This document shows, piece after piece, positions 23,060 to 34,900 of a DNA stretch of 64,000 nt. The stretch spans positions 7,222,743-7,286,742 of the forward strand of contig CAJINV010000002.1 in the NCBI GenBank assembly GCA_905178155.1, read 5' to 3'. Every line of letters begins with the position of its first letter. Positions within the stretch are counted from its first letter, which is position 1. This DNA comes from Amoebophrya sp. A120 (lineage: Eukaryota; Sar; Dinophyceae; Syndiniales; Amoebophryaceae). The notes under the pieces were generated by a model. The model was not told the origin of the DNA. It did no database searches and worked only from the letters and a program-made list of their open reading frames with translations. The translations under genes and the position numbers were made by a program.

Positions 23060-25045
23060 ATGCAGCACCTAAACAGCGACTACTTCGCGCAAGACGCGAA
23101 CCTGGTCGGCGAGCCGGGCAAGCTTTCCCCGGAGGGGTATCTGGAGATTTTGCCAAAACGGCTCTACTGGGTTGCCGTCTCCGCGATTCCGAAGGCAAAC
23201 TCACAATTCCACTACTTTTGCATCGACTCCGAGCTGGTGTACGAACCCTTTTACCAGGACTTTGGCCCGCTGAACCTCTCCTGCACGTACAAGTACGCCA
23301 GGCTAGTGAAGCAGCTGCTGGACGACCCGGCGCTCGCGAACAAGAAGATCGTCCATTACTGCAGCCAAGACCCGAAGAAAAGGCCGAACGCCGCGTACCT
23401 GATTTGCGCGTTTCAGGTGATGCTGTTGAAGCGACCGGCGGACATCGCCTACCGGCCGTTTCAGAACATAAAACCGCCGTTCATGCCGTTCCGCGACGCG
23501 ACCATGTCGGTGTGCACCTACCAGTGCACGGTACTGGACTGCATAAAAGGCCTCGAATACGCCATGCGCATCAAGTGGTTCGACCCGGCGACGTTTGACG
23601 TGAAGGCGTACGATTTTTACGAGAGAGTGGAGAATGGGGACATCAGCTGGGTGATCCCGGACAAGTTTCTGGCGTTTTCCGGCCCCTCCGCGACGCCCAT
23701 CGACATTCACGGGTACCCGACCTTCACCCCCGAGGACTACGTGCCGGTGTTCAAGGCGGCGAACGTCTCCCTAGTCGTGCGGTTAAACAAAAAGCAGTAC
23801 GACCGAAGGCGGTTCACGGACAACGGGTTGAAGCATGTGGAGCTGTTTTTCGTCGACGGCTCCTGCCCGCCCAAGGACATCATTGACAAATTTCTGCAGC
23901 TTTCCGAGGCGGAGCCGAACGCGATCGCGGTCCACTGCAAGGCGGGGCTGGGGAGAACGGGAACTTTAATCGGGCTGTATGCGCAGAAGCACTACAAGTT
24001 CCCGGGCCGGGCCTACATCGGGTGGAACCGGATTTGCCGGCCGGGCGCGATCCTCGGGCCGCAGCAGCAGTTTCTCGTGGACATGGAGCGGGAGATGATT
24101 CAATGGGGGGATATGGATTGTAAAAATGTCTGGGTCTGGAAGAATGCAACTTGTCATGCTAAATCTCAAGCATGCAAAAATCTGTGTTGCATGATTACCA
24201 AAGGTCGTCCGGTTTTGACCAAGTCGGGAGAGAGTTTGTCATGTAGGATAGGCATTAGAAAGGTCTCGCAGAATCTGTCATGCTATGTCCTACATACCAG
24301 ACCTCATCGGTCATGGAAAACCTGCATGACAAGTCTGGAAAACCATGGTATCTGGAAAACCTGCATGACAAGTCTGGCAATCTTCCAGACCCAGACACTT
24401 TTGCAATCCATAGGGGAAATGGAGCGACAACGGGTGGCGCCGCCCAGCCCACTGCAGTCGCTGGGTTTAGGGAGTCTTGGGTTCGGTGGCAATAGCAACA
24501 ACCCGGCCAACCGCATTTCCAACAGTCTGCGGGGATTGACGCAAGAGGAGCAACAAGAGGACGTCGGCCAGGGTATCCTGAGTAAAAATGTCCCCAAGCC
24601 AGAGTTGTGATGCAAATCTGCATGCCAAAAAAGTTTCTCATGCGGAGCCCCATGAGAGCGATTTTCTAGTCCTGTGAGGGAATTTGTGATGCTAGAATCA
24701 GCATGATATGCGAGATCTGTGATGCTTCGGAACTAGCTAAACAGGATTACACTACGAGGACATAACTTGGCATGCGAAACAACCAGAGGTGGCTGATTTG
24801 TCTAGCGGGTTTCCCATCTTGACTCTGGTGTGGGGGCATTTTTACTCAGGATACAGGGAGACCGTCTCGTGGCGGCGAAATTTGGCTTGTCGGGGGCGGG
24901 ACAGGCGAACTCCGGCTCGCTGCTCACCTCGAAACTGCAAATCATGGGTCAAAACCGAAACTCAAACGCCAACAACCCGGTCATGCGCGGGATGTTCGGC
25001 CCACAACCAGCCCCGGTCATGTTGCCGCCAAGTGGCAGCAATTGA
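23060..25045 (+). CDS. CDC14: CDC14-type dual-specificity phosphatase, copy 3 (diverged)
   Basis: Exons 23060-24111, 24418-24573 and 24859-25045, 464 residues. The DSPn and catalytic domains match copies 1 and 2 (HFFC corresponds to HYFC, and HCKAGLGRTGTLIG is identical), but many substitutions show an older duplication. The tail after the catalytic domain is shorter and divergent yet keeps EDVGQG(E/D)RLVAAK and GMFGPQ. Both introns are inverted-repeat elements at sites unoccupied in the other copies. The first element is stop-free in this frame. The general-acid loop is FFVDGSCPP. The three copies are all on the plus strand, head to tail. Confidence 0.92.
24112..24412. mobile_element. Introner element F2
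   Basis: A 301-bp F-family element with matching ends TATGGATTG and inner ATGTCTGGGTCTGGAAG. Duplication GGGGA at 24107-24111 and 24413-24417. Element plus one duplication is 306 nt with no stop codon in the gene's frame, so retention would add 102 residues. The interior holds repeated AACCTGCATGACAAGTCTGG units near 24318-24375. Confidence 0.93.
24574..24853. mobile_element. Introner element F3
   Basis: A 280-bp element with ends TATCCTGAGTAAAAATGTCC (left) and TATCCTGAGTAAAAATGCCC (right, reverse complement). Duplication CAGGG at 24569-24573 and 24854-24858. Removal restores EDVGQGDRLVAAK, matching copies 1 and 2. Confidence 0.94.
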
Positions 25046-26415
25046 GGTGGTTGATGTAGGGACGTTTCGTAGTGATTGCGGCTCTAGTAACAAGAGCTGG
25101 ACCTCCTCCTAGCAGCCGACATATTTTTCATAAGCCAAAGTAGAACCCGTGCTGTTCGGACAGAACCGAAGTAGCTCCATTTCGCGACAGTAAATTCAAG
25201 AGTCTTGTTCATTAAACTGTTTTGCTCCTCACGATGTGTCATTTTTTACATAATTCTTTTGTATACGATTCATTTGCGATTACATTCAAAACATTCAGTA
25301 TTCACAGTTTAACTTTTCGTTTTATGACATTTTTCACATATTGCATCATTTCACATTAGAAATCCAAGAAGTGCAACTTGCGCTCGCTTTTAACGTATTT
25401 TCGATTTCGACATTTTACATTTTTTTCACACACAAAAATCTCTTGCTGAGTATCTACTACTCAACATCTCAAAAGCATTCTTGCATCGACAAGCCTGTGC
25501 AAGCAAAGTAGCCTGTTTTGAAATGCTGACCGACTACAGCGCTCGAGCTGGTACCCCCAGAGAGTGCTAGGCTCAGATTTTCTGTACCGTCTACGCATGG
25601 GATTTTCGTTGTGTTGGTCTGCTGTTGTACCCATTTTCCTTTCCAAAGTCTACTGTGAAAAATTCCAAAGGAACTTCATTCCACTCAAGAGGGTCGGACC
25701 CCGAAGCCGATTAGGTGATGTCGTCTGGCGGATATTTCTGCGGTAGTGCTGGTTTTTTTTTTCATTTTTTCAACATAAGTATGTTTTTTTACAACTCCAG
25801 CTCTCTTCTTCGGCTATCCCCAACTCAGGTGCGTTCCTTCGAGAACAACTTGGGTCACAATGCTAGCTTTCACAGTGGCACCCCCATGATCAGTTATGCT
25901 TACCTTTTATTTCGTGCTGCTCAATGGCAGCTGTTCTTGCTTTCTCCGCATAAGTCTTTCGTGGAGCAAGTAGTAATATCCTTTTTACTTCGAAGCACAG
26001 ACCTCCTTTATGTTGTCTACAGATCGTTGCATTGTGGTCCGATTTTTTTTTCGAAATAGTCTAGCGACTTCTTTTATGAAAATTTCGGAAACAATGCTGT
26101 GATCTGGCGATTAGACGGCGACCTCGAGTATTGAGACGAGCTGCACGCGTCCTAGTCGAAAAGGTGACGGAGCAAAAATATCTAAAACTCTACGTACAAC
26201 TACAATCCACGTAAAGTTTGCTATTGCAAACATGCGCGAGATGAACGATTCGGCAAAGAATGTGAGGACGAGAATTGTTGTAACGATAAGTAACGCAAAA
26301 CGCAATTTCCATACGCTTACGCGCTAGACCTAGAGCTGTAGTCAAGAGGGATTTGCAATGGCCCTCGCACGCGAGACGCCGAGAATAGAGTTAAGATATC
26401 GGGCGAAACATTTTA
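25046..26415. other. Intergenic, AT-rich, no gene recognised
   Basis: About 1.4 kb after CDC14 copy 3. Open frames are short and look random. No inverted-repeat element was seen. Confidence 0.5.
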
Positions 26416-26673
26416 TCACCGCACTTTCTCAGAATGTAGTCGTTCATTCAAAACAAAGCCTGCTTTCCCTCTCACTTGCTTCTTCGCGAGAGCGAAGGCC
26501 TTTTTGCTCTCGAAGGCATCAGTGTTCATCAGGTCGTCATCGCGATATTTCGACTTTGTCAGGGGTAGTCTGTCTTTGTTCGGCTTCGCTCGAGTTGGTG
26601 GCTGAATAGAAATGACGATGGAACCGCCGGCACGCTGACGCGCTCCCTTTCTTCCTCGTAGCAGAGGCAGCAC
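26416..26673 (-). CDS. Possible short minus-strand ORF, unknown
   Basis: A minus-strand frame of 85 codons abutting the GC-rich island. The C-terminal half reads like a real protein (LTKSKYRDDDLMNTDAF, then AFALAKKQVRGKAGFVLN) and ends at a TGA. No family was recognised and no upstream exon could be placed. It may be the end of a longer gene, a remnant, or chance. Confidence 0.22.
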   Translation of the reverse strand: MLPLLRGRKGARQRAGGSIVISIQPPTRAKPNKDRLPLTKSKYRDDDLMNTDAFESKKAFALAKKQVRGKAGFVLNERLHSEKVR

Positions 26674-28200
26674 GCTTGCCGGAGCCCCGGGGGCGTCCCT
26701 TGCTTGGCCCGGGGTTCTTTCACACGGGCGCCGGCGTCAGAGGCAGCGCCTGCGGGGGATATATTATATCGCGGCAGGTTATCGCGGTACATCTTTGAAA
26801 GATGGCCGGACTGCGCAGCGGGCCGGGCTTGCGCGGCCTGGCTGCTATTTTTATGCAGCACGCCGCTACCGCAATACCGATCCGACAGAGCAGCACGGAG
26901 ACGGCAGGCGTGCCGGAAGCCTCGCGGGCCTGCCGAGCGGCGAAGTTGCCTGCTTCTGTGGCGCCCTTTTGCAAATGATTGCCAGCGGCCCCGTTTTCCA
27001 AATGACGAGACAGGGGCCCCGCGGGCTGGTCGAGGGTTCAGACAGGCCGTTGTAGGCTGATGCAAGCCGCGCGGGCCCCGCGTAGATTTTACAAAGATGG
27101 CCCAGAACCATAGCAGCGCTGCCGCGCGCACGCCTGGCGTCCAATAGAACTCTCGAACCCATCTGCCCAGTCCTCATTGACAAGCTGGCGGCGTTGGCGA
27201 CGCAGAGAAAATGCGCGCGAGCAGTTTCGCGCCCTCGCGGGCGACTATTTTTGTCGAAGTCTAGACCAAACGTGGGCGATTGCGAGGGGGGGGCGCCCCT
27301 TAATGGCGGGCCTCAGCGTCCGGGCGTTGCGCGGCGGGGGAGAGAGCGCCAAGCGGCAGCGCGCTGCGGATTGCCTTCCAGGAAAGTGCAAAACCAAACC
27401 GGCAAGCGCGCGCCGTCGCTTGTTTCGCTTGCTTCTTTGCCGCCCGCGGCGCCTGGCGTCTCTCTGCCGCCCGCCGGCCCAGCTGGTGCGAACCTGGCCA
27501 AGGAAGGCAAGGGGTTGGGGCTGGTTAGTACGTGCCAGAAGGCACCGATAGCAGCAGCTATGGCGGACCGGAGAGCAGAAGCTATGGCTAGCAGCAGCAG
27601 CCATGGCCGGGCTGGCTTTGGCGGACCGGAGAGCGTCACCCTGGCGGAAAATCCCCGCAGGATAAGCATCAAAACCGCCCCGCGAGGGCGTACGCGGAAG
27701 AATTGGAGTGGTTGGGGAATGTGCGCCCCTCCGCTTGCTGAACGGCGTCCGCCCTTTCTGGTCGTCCTTTTTGGTCGCCCCTGTGGTGGAGGGCCTCTCG
27801 GCCGCCCCGGCATTTGCGGGGGGGCTTGCTAGCTAAGTGGCCCCCGCCCCGCCTTGTGGCCCAGTGCGCCCGCGCGCCCCGCGTTGCGTTTCCGAACTGT
27901 GGCAGCCGGGCCCGGCGGGCGTTTTTTTATTTGAGTGCGCCCTCATGCGTGGGCTGTCGGTTGGGTTTGTGGGCGGGCGCCTGGCTTTGTCGTGGCGGGA
28001 AGGCGCCCGGGGTGCCAGTGTGTCGGCAGTCCTCTTCCTGCAACCTGTGCCGGCAGACTATATGGCGCATGGCGCCCCGCCGCGGCCGCGGCCGCAGCCA
28101 GTAGCAGTAATGAGTATATCAGAGTAAGACGGTGACCGGGCGGCCGTGATGGATGGCGGCCAGCCTGCCAGAGCCTGTGGCTTGTATGTCTTTGCAGCTT
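26630..28200. other. GC-rich island of unknown origin
   Basis: About 1.5 kb with GC content far above the surrounding DNA, rich in GCCG, GGCC and CCCGCG words, with several overlapping open frames on both strands, as expected of GC-rich DNA. The phrase GGCGGACCGGAGAGC occurs at about 27562 and again at 27620 next to GCTAGCAGCAGCAG-like units, so there is local repetition. None of the six-frame translations resembles a known protein. Compositional contrast suggests transferred or repeat-derived DNA, but a CpG-like regulatory island or unusual non-coding RNA cannot be excluded. Confidence 0.5.
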
Positions 28201-28988
28201 GTTGCCCGTGGTTTTCTTATCGTTATGCCGTGTCTACATCCGCGCAGCATCCGACACATCGCGTGATGGTTTCGATTCGTTTCGCGTCCATCTTCCGTGG
28301 TGGTTCCGATTCTGATTTGTGGTCGGTGACGCGCTCATTTAGCCGTTTGTCGGTTTGGTTGGTTACACGTTGTTTGTTCATCTGTGTCCCTGCTGAGGAG
28401 ACTCTTTCATGCCATCTTGAAGCAGTTACTGTCTCGCTCGTGAGTGGTTATCGATGTGTTGTCGTGGTGTCGACGCTTTCAAGATCATGAGTGCGCAGGA
28501 TAAACGGTGAGACGGACTGATGTACTGCTGCTGTCGTCGGCTTTTCGTACATAAGAAAGTGAGACTTTCCCCTTGCCCGGCATGAGTCGTTGTTGCATGT
28601 GAAAAAAGCAGGAGCGAGCACGCGGAGCGAGTTCTTGACTCGTGATAGAAACTTTCGACAGTAGTGTAGATTGAGAATGATAATCAACAAGGTTTAGAAG
28701 AAGTAGGTCACATTAAGTCACTACACTACTTTTATTGCAAATGCAATCACTATCGTACGAAAGCGCATTTTCCTTTCGTACTAAGTCGTCGCCCCTCCTT
28801 GTCTTCCTTGTTGCCATGAGCAGAATGAAAAGAAGATACAGTTACAGAGGCTAGGCGCCAGGAAGCCGAAAGCAAAACATATCGGCCAACAACATACCTC
28901 CGCGGCGATGCCGCGTGGCTGTGTCGGTTGTGAGGATCGGAATGAACGGACTTTAATATAGCTCCTGAGTCGCAAAACCAAAAGCAAA
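28201..28988. other. Intergenic, no gene recognised
   Basis: About 790 bp between the GC-rich island and the large membrane-protein gene. No supported coding region; it may contain the promoter and leader of the downstream gene. Confidence 0.4.
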
Positions 28989-31900
28989 ATGGTGACGGCT
29001 TGCAATTTTCTCCTCTCGATCAGTTTTCTGGTCGACTGGGTCTCGGTCCTTGTCGTCGAGGGTTTAACGCAGGAGAAGCCTAGCCACCTGGCCGCGACGA
29101 CAGGTCCTGTTGCGCAAAAATCACTTGAGGTTCCTCCTGCAGCCGCAGCATCCGAATCTACTACTGCCGTCGATGTTGCTGCCGCTGCAGAATCTCCAAG
29201 CGGCGCTGCGGAGAAGCCAACGCCGAGTGCGAGGAGCTTCGCGGACCTCTGTGCGCAGCATTGCGGTTTGGGCAAGCCGTTGAACAAGAAAACGCGGAAA
29301 AGGCTTATTCGAGCAATGAAAAGAAGTTCGGCAGAGGAGCAGGTACATACAGCAGCGAGCTGCTCTTTGTGGTTTTTGTTTTATGCATTATTGCAGCTGC
29401 TGTGCCTGTGCTGCATTCGCAGTTCGATCTTCATCTTCATGGCCATACAACTGCATACGCACATCAATCAGGAGATTTGGATGAAGACCAAGCTTGTAGT
29501 AGATCATGCGTTATCTTCACGCTTTCTGACCTTTCCAATACCACTCACCATAGGTGCAAGGCCTTCGCTCCTGCATCAAGCAATGGGCCCGGCCGGAGCT
29601 GGTTTCTACTTTGCTGAAAAAAGGCTGTGCGTGGAGAACTGTGAGAAGAGTCGACGGCTTCGTGCGAGAGGATCTTACCCTAGATCCAACTGTGGTGGAG
29701 TCAAAAGCAGGCATTTTGCCGGTTCCTTCGTCTTTCGACGATTTTGCGGCCACTGTAGTAGATACTAAGGAGCCTACGTCCGAGACGAGAACGAGAACCG
29801 TCAGGCCCGAAGAAGATGCCAATTTTTACGTCGACTACGGCTCGCGGCCAGATCTGTTTCCCAACGGCGCGCCGCCAACAGTGGCGAAAAAGACGAGCGC
29901 AGCATCTGCAGGTTCGGGTGAAGCGTCGGAAATCGGCCCGAACGGAGAGCTGATGGAGCCCCCGTCTGGGAATACCAGGAAAGAGGACCAACAAGAGCAG
30001 TTGCAAGAAAGCCCAACGACCTCCGCCGCAGCAGCCTCAACGACTGCGACCACCACCGCTACGACACGGCAAAAGCAACGAATGCTGAGACGGGTGCAGA
30101 AGCCCAAGGAAAAAACGGCAGAGGATTTTGAGAACCAGTACTACGCCGGGAACTACTACGAAAAAATGCGGCACACAGGGCCGGAGTTCCAGTTCCTGGA
30201 TGTCTTTCACGAGGTCTTGCGGGATTTTGTCACAATCAGCAGCGGAAGTGCGGAGGAGGCTTTGGGATTACTCGGAGGAGGAGGCGGCGCGCCTGGTGGG
30301 ACTGCATCCCAACCACGAGGAGCCACAAGAACTACACAAGAGCAGCCGATGGAGAACTACAGTACCCCACAAGATGATGAAGATTTGGACTCGATTTTCC
30401 GCAACCGAAAATCCTTCCGAGAAGAAACACAGCGGCTGCACGCGTACCTCGAGGCGTTTGTGATGCATGTGGGGCTGGAGTGTGGCGATCGGTGTTCGCA
30501 GTTGAATGGCATCTGGAACATGGACGAGTACAGGACCGACACGAGACGGCTCCTGGAGACCCTCGCGCCCTTCTCGCTTTTCTTCGGCCAGACGGATAGC
30601 AGAGTGTGGGCTGTGTGTACAGAGGTTTTTCTTTGAGATTGTCTACCATGCTCCGACAATTGAACTGAGTGTAGTTGGTACAGCAGTGGCGTGCTTGTAA
30701 TGCTTCACTCTAGATGTAGAAGATGAAGATCATGCTTTCTTATTTTTTTTGCGTCACGCACAACAAAATAAACCTTTCCAGTGTCCCTATTTCACGCTGC
30801 GGAGTTCGATCACTTCGGCCAGGTCTTCCTCCAGCAGTCGCTGTTTCAGGCCCTCGTCGTTTATCTCTACATTGCCTTGATGTTCTTCCTCCACCGCAGA
30901 CGCATTTACCAGCACGCGAAGACGAATTTCCGCCACTTAAGCGCCCTGGGAATTCCGGAGGTCGAGGCGGAGTCCTCTAATGTCGGCGATGCAAAGCAAC
31001 TCGTTGCTGGAAAGCTGAAGTTAGACCGGATATCAGCCGTGCGGGAACGGATTCAAAACTGGATTGTGAAGCGATACAAGAGCAGTTTGAAAGACCACCT
31101 CCAGGTGCAGGAGCAGGATCGAGGGGAAACACTTGCAATTTGCGACGGCAATACAACTAGGGACGTCATTTCATCTCCCGACCACGAAGTAGTGACGATC
31201 ACAACGCCAATCCTGGACCGAAAAAATCCTGCCCTAAGTTTGGGGTTCACCGCGTTTCAGAACGTTTATCAGCAACCGAGGAAACCGTCGGAAGATGCAT
31301 TGCAAACGCCCGCGCATGTTAGGGTTTTGGACGACGAAAAAAGTACTCTCTCCAGCATGAGATCGAAGGACGCAGCAAATAAACCGCAGGAAATTGTTTT
31401 GGGGAAATCGATCTTCTTGGAAGGCCGGCATCAGTCTTCTACGACGTCGACGCCGAGTGCGAGTCCGGCGATTGATGTAAACGCCCAGAACTACCGCCCG
31501 GGGGCCGAAGACCCGGAGCTGCCGGAGGTGAACCAACAAGCTACAGATCTCCATAAAGAAACGCAGGGACAAGAAACGAGCGAGAACGGTCCGGCCGCAC
31601 CTATAAAACATCAGCCCGAAGAACTGCAAGAAGGGCAACAGGTTGCTCTCCCACCAGCACCCCCAGAACTACGTGAAAACAATTTACCAACCCCACGGAC
31701 GAAAAAGATTTTGAACGAGACGGGCGGCAGCGTTACTGACACCGAGGACGAAGAAACAACTTCAGAGGCGGGGACGAAAGAAGTCGGTGAGCAACAGGGT
31801 GCACCAGCAAAGCGTGAAAAAGAAGAACAGCACGACTTAGGCAGAGATGCTGGTGCGACGGCAGAGGGACAGGACTCAATAGGACTGGTCGTCAATGGAA

Positions 31901-34900
31901 CAACAGCGCAAGTGCAGCCGTCGTCCTCATCTTCCACGACAACTCCGATCGATGCGCCGGTTTCCAGCGCCTCTTCCTCCTCGCCAACTTTTACTTTAGA
32001 GGACGACAATCGAGAACAGCAGCAAAGTAACATCACAGATAGTCGAGAACAACTGAACACCTCTTGGATCCTTGACCCAGCGACACACACGAATAAACAG
32101 CACCAGTTCAGGTCCTCCGGTTCTTCCAGCAAGCAGCACAGTCAACCATCTCCGGAAGACGACCACCCACCAACCGAGGATGAGAACGTGATCGCGATTG
32201 AGAGCACGCGCGGGCACACGACAAGGTACCGAATCGCGTCCAAAAACTCCATCCACATGATCGCGCCGAACCACGATGAGCAGATGAATACTTCCATGAA
32301 TAAGAGCAACGAACCGATTCTGCAGAACCCGTATCGGAAGTTATTGGATAGTGGGAGTAACACCAATCCGGAACAGCAAACTAACGACCTGTCTAGCACG
32401 ACAGCTACAACCTCTTCTGCGAGATCCTCGAAGCAGTCTGCAGCGAAGGAGGCCGCTGCACCAGGAAACTATAGCCAAATTTTGCGTTCCGCTGCAAGCA
32501 GCACGTCGACTTCGGCAGACGAGGGGGGAAACAAATCAACAGCCACTTTGAGCAAGCAGAGTGGCGGTGGTGGGGTCATGCAGCTTTTCGACGATCAACG
32601 GCAAACAGGACCACTTGCAAGAAGTCAGGAAGACAACCTCACTGATAACCTTACCAGCGAGGATAACATCCAAAGCAATTTCAGCCACCCGATACTAGTA
32701 GGCCACAATATCTCCCCCGAAGCGATCCCACTCTTCTCGCCGGCCGGGACAGGAGAAAGCCCCGGGGAAGACCAGTCCGACTCGAACACAAGCGAGTATG
32801 AACGGTCGTACTTCGAGCAGACGCCGGAGGTGGTGTCGGCCTTGAACTACAGCGTGAACAGGAGCATGATGCTGGAGTCTGCGGAGAAGCAGGTGCAAGC
32901 GCACAAAAAGCGAGTATTCGACGCGAACGACTTTTACTTGACCACCCCCGTGGGAGCAGCCGGGATGGACTACTTGGAAGAAAACGACATAGGTACTAGA
33001 GGGGTGCCTCCCCGTCCTTACGGTGGTAGCAGTCAGAGTTTGTTCGGCCGAGATTTAGAAGACCCGGCAAACAGCCGCGGTCGGGTGCTGGAGGTGCACA
33101 AGTTCAGGTTTGAGAAAACCACCGGAACCGGAAGCACACCGGAAGAGTGGAACAGTGCATCTTCCATGATGTTGCCTGGAGGACACGAAGAGAATGAAAA
33201 ATCAAACTCTGCCCAAAGTCGTTCCAGCAGCAGAAACAGCAGCAAGCAGGTCCGGTTTCAGATTGACAATGACGAAAAGATGCCCAGTGTGCCGCGCGTT
33301 GTAGACAGCAATGCTTCATCTTCTTTGGGAGCGGAAGTGGACCAACTTGGCATCTTTGAGGCTGAAATTAAGAAGCACTCCGATACGCAGACTAGTGACA
33401 CGCTGGCGATGATGAAGAGGGAATTTGGAGCAGCTTCCACCGCAGCTCAAGACCAGGTGAGAGACGAGCTGCACATCCAGCCGGTATTGGTCGGGTCGAC
33501 AATCGCAGTGATGCTGATCAGTGCCCCGGATGAGAAAGCGCTGTTTGGGAGTGCGTTTGTGGACACGAGAGGAAGTAGCGATTCTAGAACAAGGGTAGAT
33601 AACTTTTTGGAGCAGTTCGTCGTCGCGGCTCCGGCTGAAAACCCAATCCAGGTGAACAAGATGTCGCCCATGATTTCCAGTGCGACAAGACCACAAAGCG
33701 CTTCTGCCACTTTTCTCCCCGCACCCATTTCCACCGACAGTCTGTCTGCGCACGATAATCATTACTCCGCTCTTACCGGGGCGTTTGCATCTGCGGCGAG
33801 TGCGAGCAGCTCAATTTCGTCGACGCCTCAACGCAGCCATGGTAGCTTGGAAGCAAACTCATTTTACGAGCAAGGAGCTGTAACAAGCGAGGACGGTACC
33901 GTAACTGTCGATACTTTCTTCGGGGAGGGGTTGCACGCCCTGCTCGCGTCGGACCGGGCGAAGAAGAACCTATTAATCCTGAAGCACGCGATCTGTGGCT
34001 TTTGCAACCTGCACGTCAGTTTGATCTCCCATTTTCTCCCGGATTTCTTTTCGGCAAATAGTAGTACGGCGAGCTGGTGTTCTGGGTTTGCGGAAGATGG
34101 TCTTTCCGAGGAGACAACTTTTGACGAGAAGAGACATCTACCTTACATCCCATCCGACGAAGAAATTGAGGAAGATACTTCCGACGCAGGGAGAAGTAAA
34201 GATGGGCCAAGTAACCTGCAAAACCACGAATCCCTTCTCCTACAAAGAGAGATAGAGAAAGAATACGAAGAACAGCTACGGCAATCGCAGGAAGAATCGG
34301 AGCTGCTGTTGCAGAATCTGCTCAAAGATTTTGAAAAGTTCCTGAAGATCGTCTCAACCGTGACAGTCTTCCTGTGGTTGCACACAACCAACAGGCTGTT
34401 CGAATTCACGCTGCTTTTCGTCGCCAGCTTGCTGTTGGCCGCTGCCAGCGGGATCTTCTGTAGCGGGCTCTGCGATGTGCTGATTTTCGGACCAGATGGT
34501 GGCGCTCACTCGCTTCAGAGTGAATCAAAAAATGAAAAGGAGAACCACATCACGGAGCAGGCCATTTTGTCGAAGAAGCGGAAACTGATTCTGGTCAATT
34601 GGAATAGTTTGTTCGGCGTGGAAGGAACATCCTCATCGAGCTCTAGCACAGACGAAGAGCAAATGACATCACGCGGAAATAAATCAGCAGCACGAAGAAC
34701 AACGGCCCATCAATCTGCAACAACAAGCGTCACGAAACTGCAGGCAAAAACCGAAGACCCGGACTCGGTGAACATTGTGTCCGTGTCGAGAGTAGAATCC
34801 AGTATCAAGTGTAAAAATGTCTGGGTCTGGAAGAATGCAAGTTTGTCATGCTTGTCTGGCATGACTCGAGAATCTGTCATGCACATTACCAAAGAGCCAC

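Noticed and set aside
27194-27832. 212-codon frame in the GC-rich island
   Set aside because: Long frames are expected by chance in GC-rich DNA; several overlap on both strands and none resembles a known protein.
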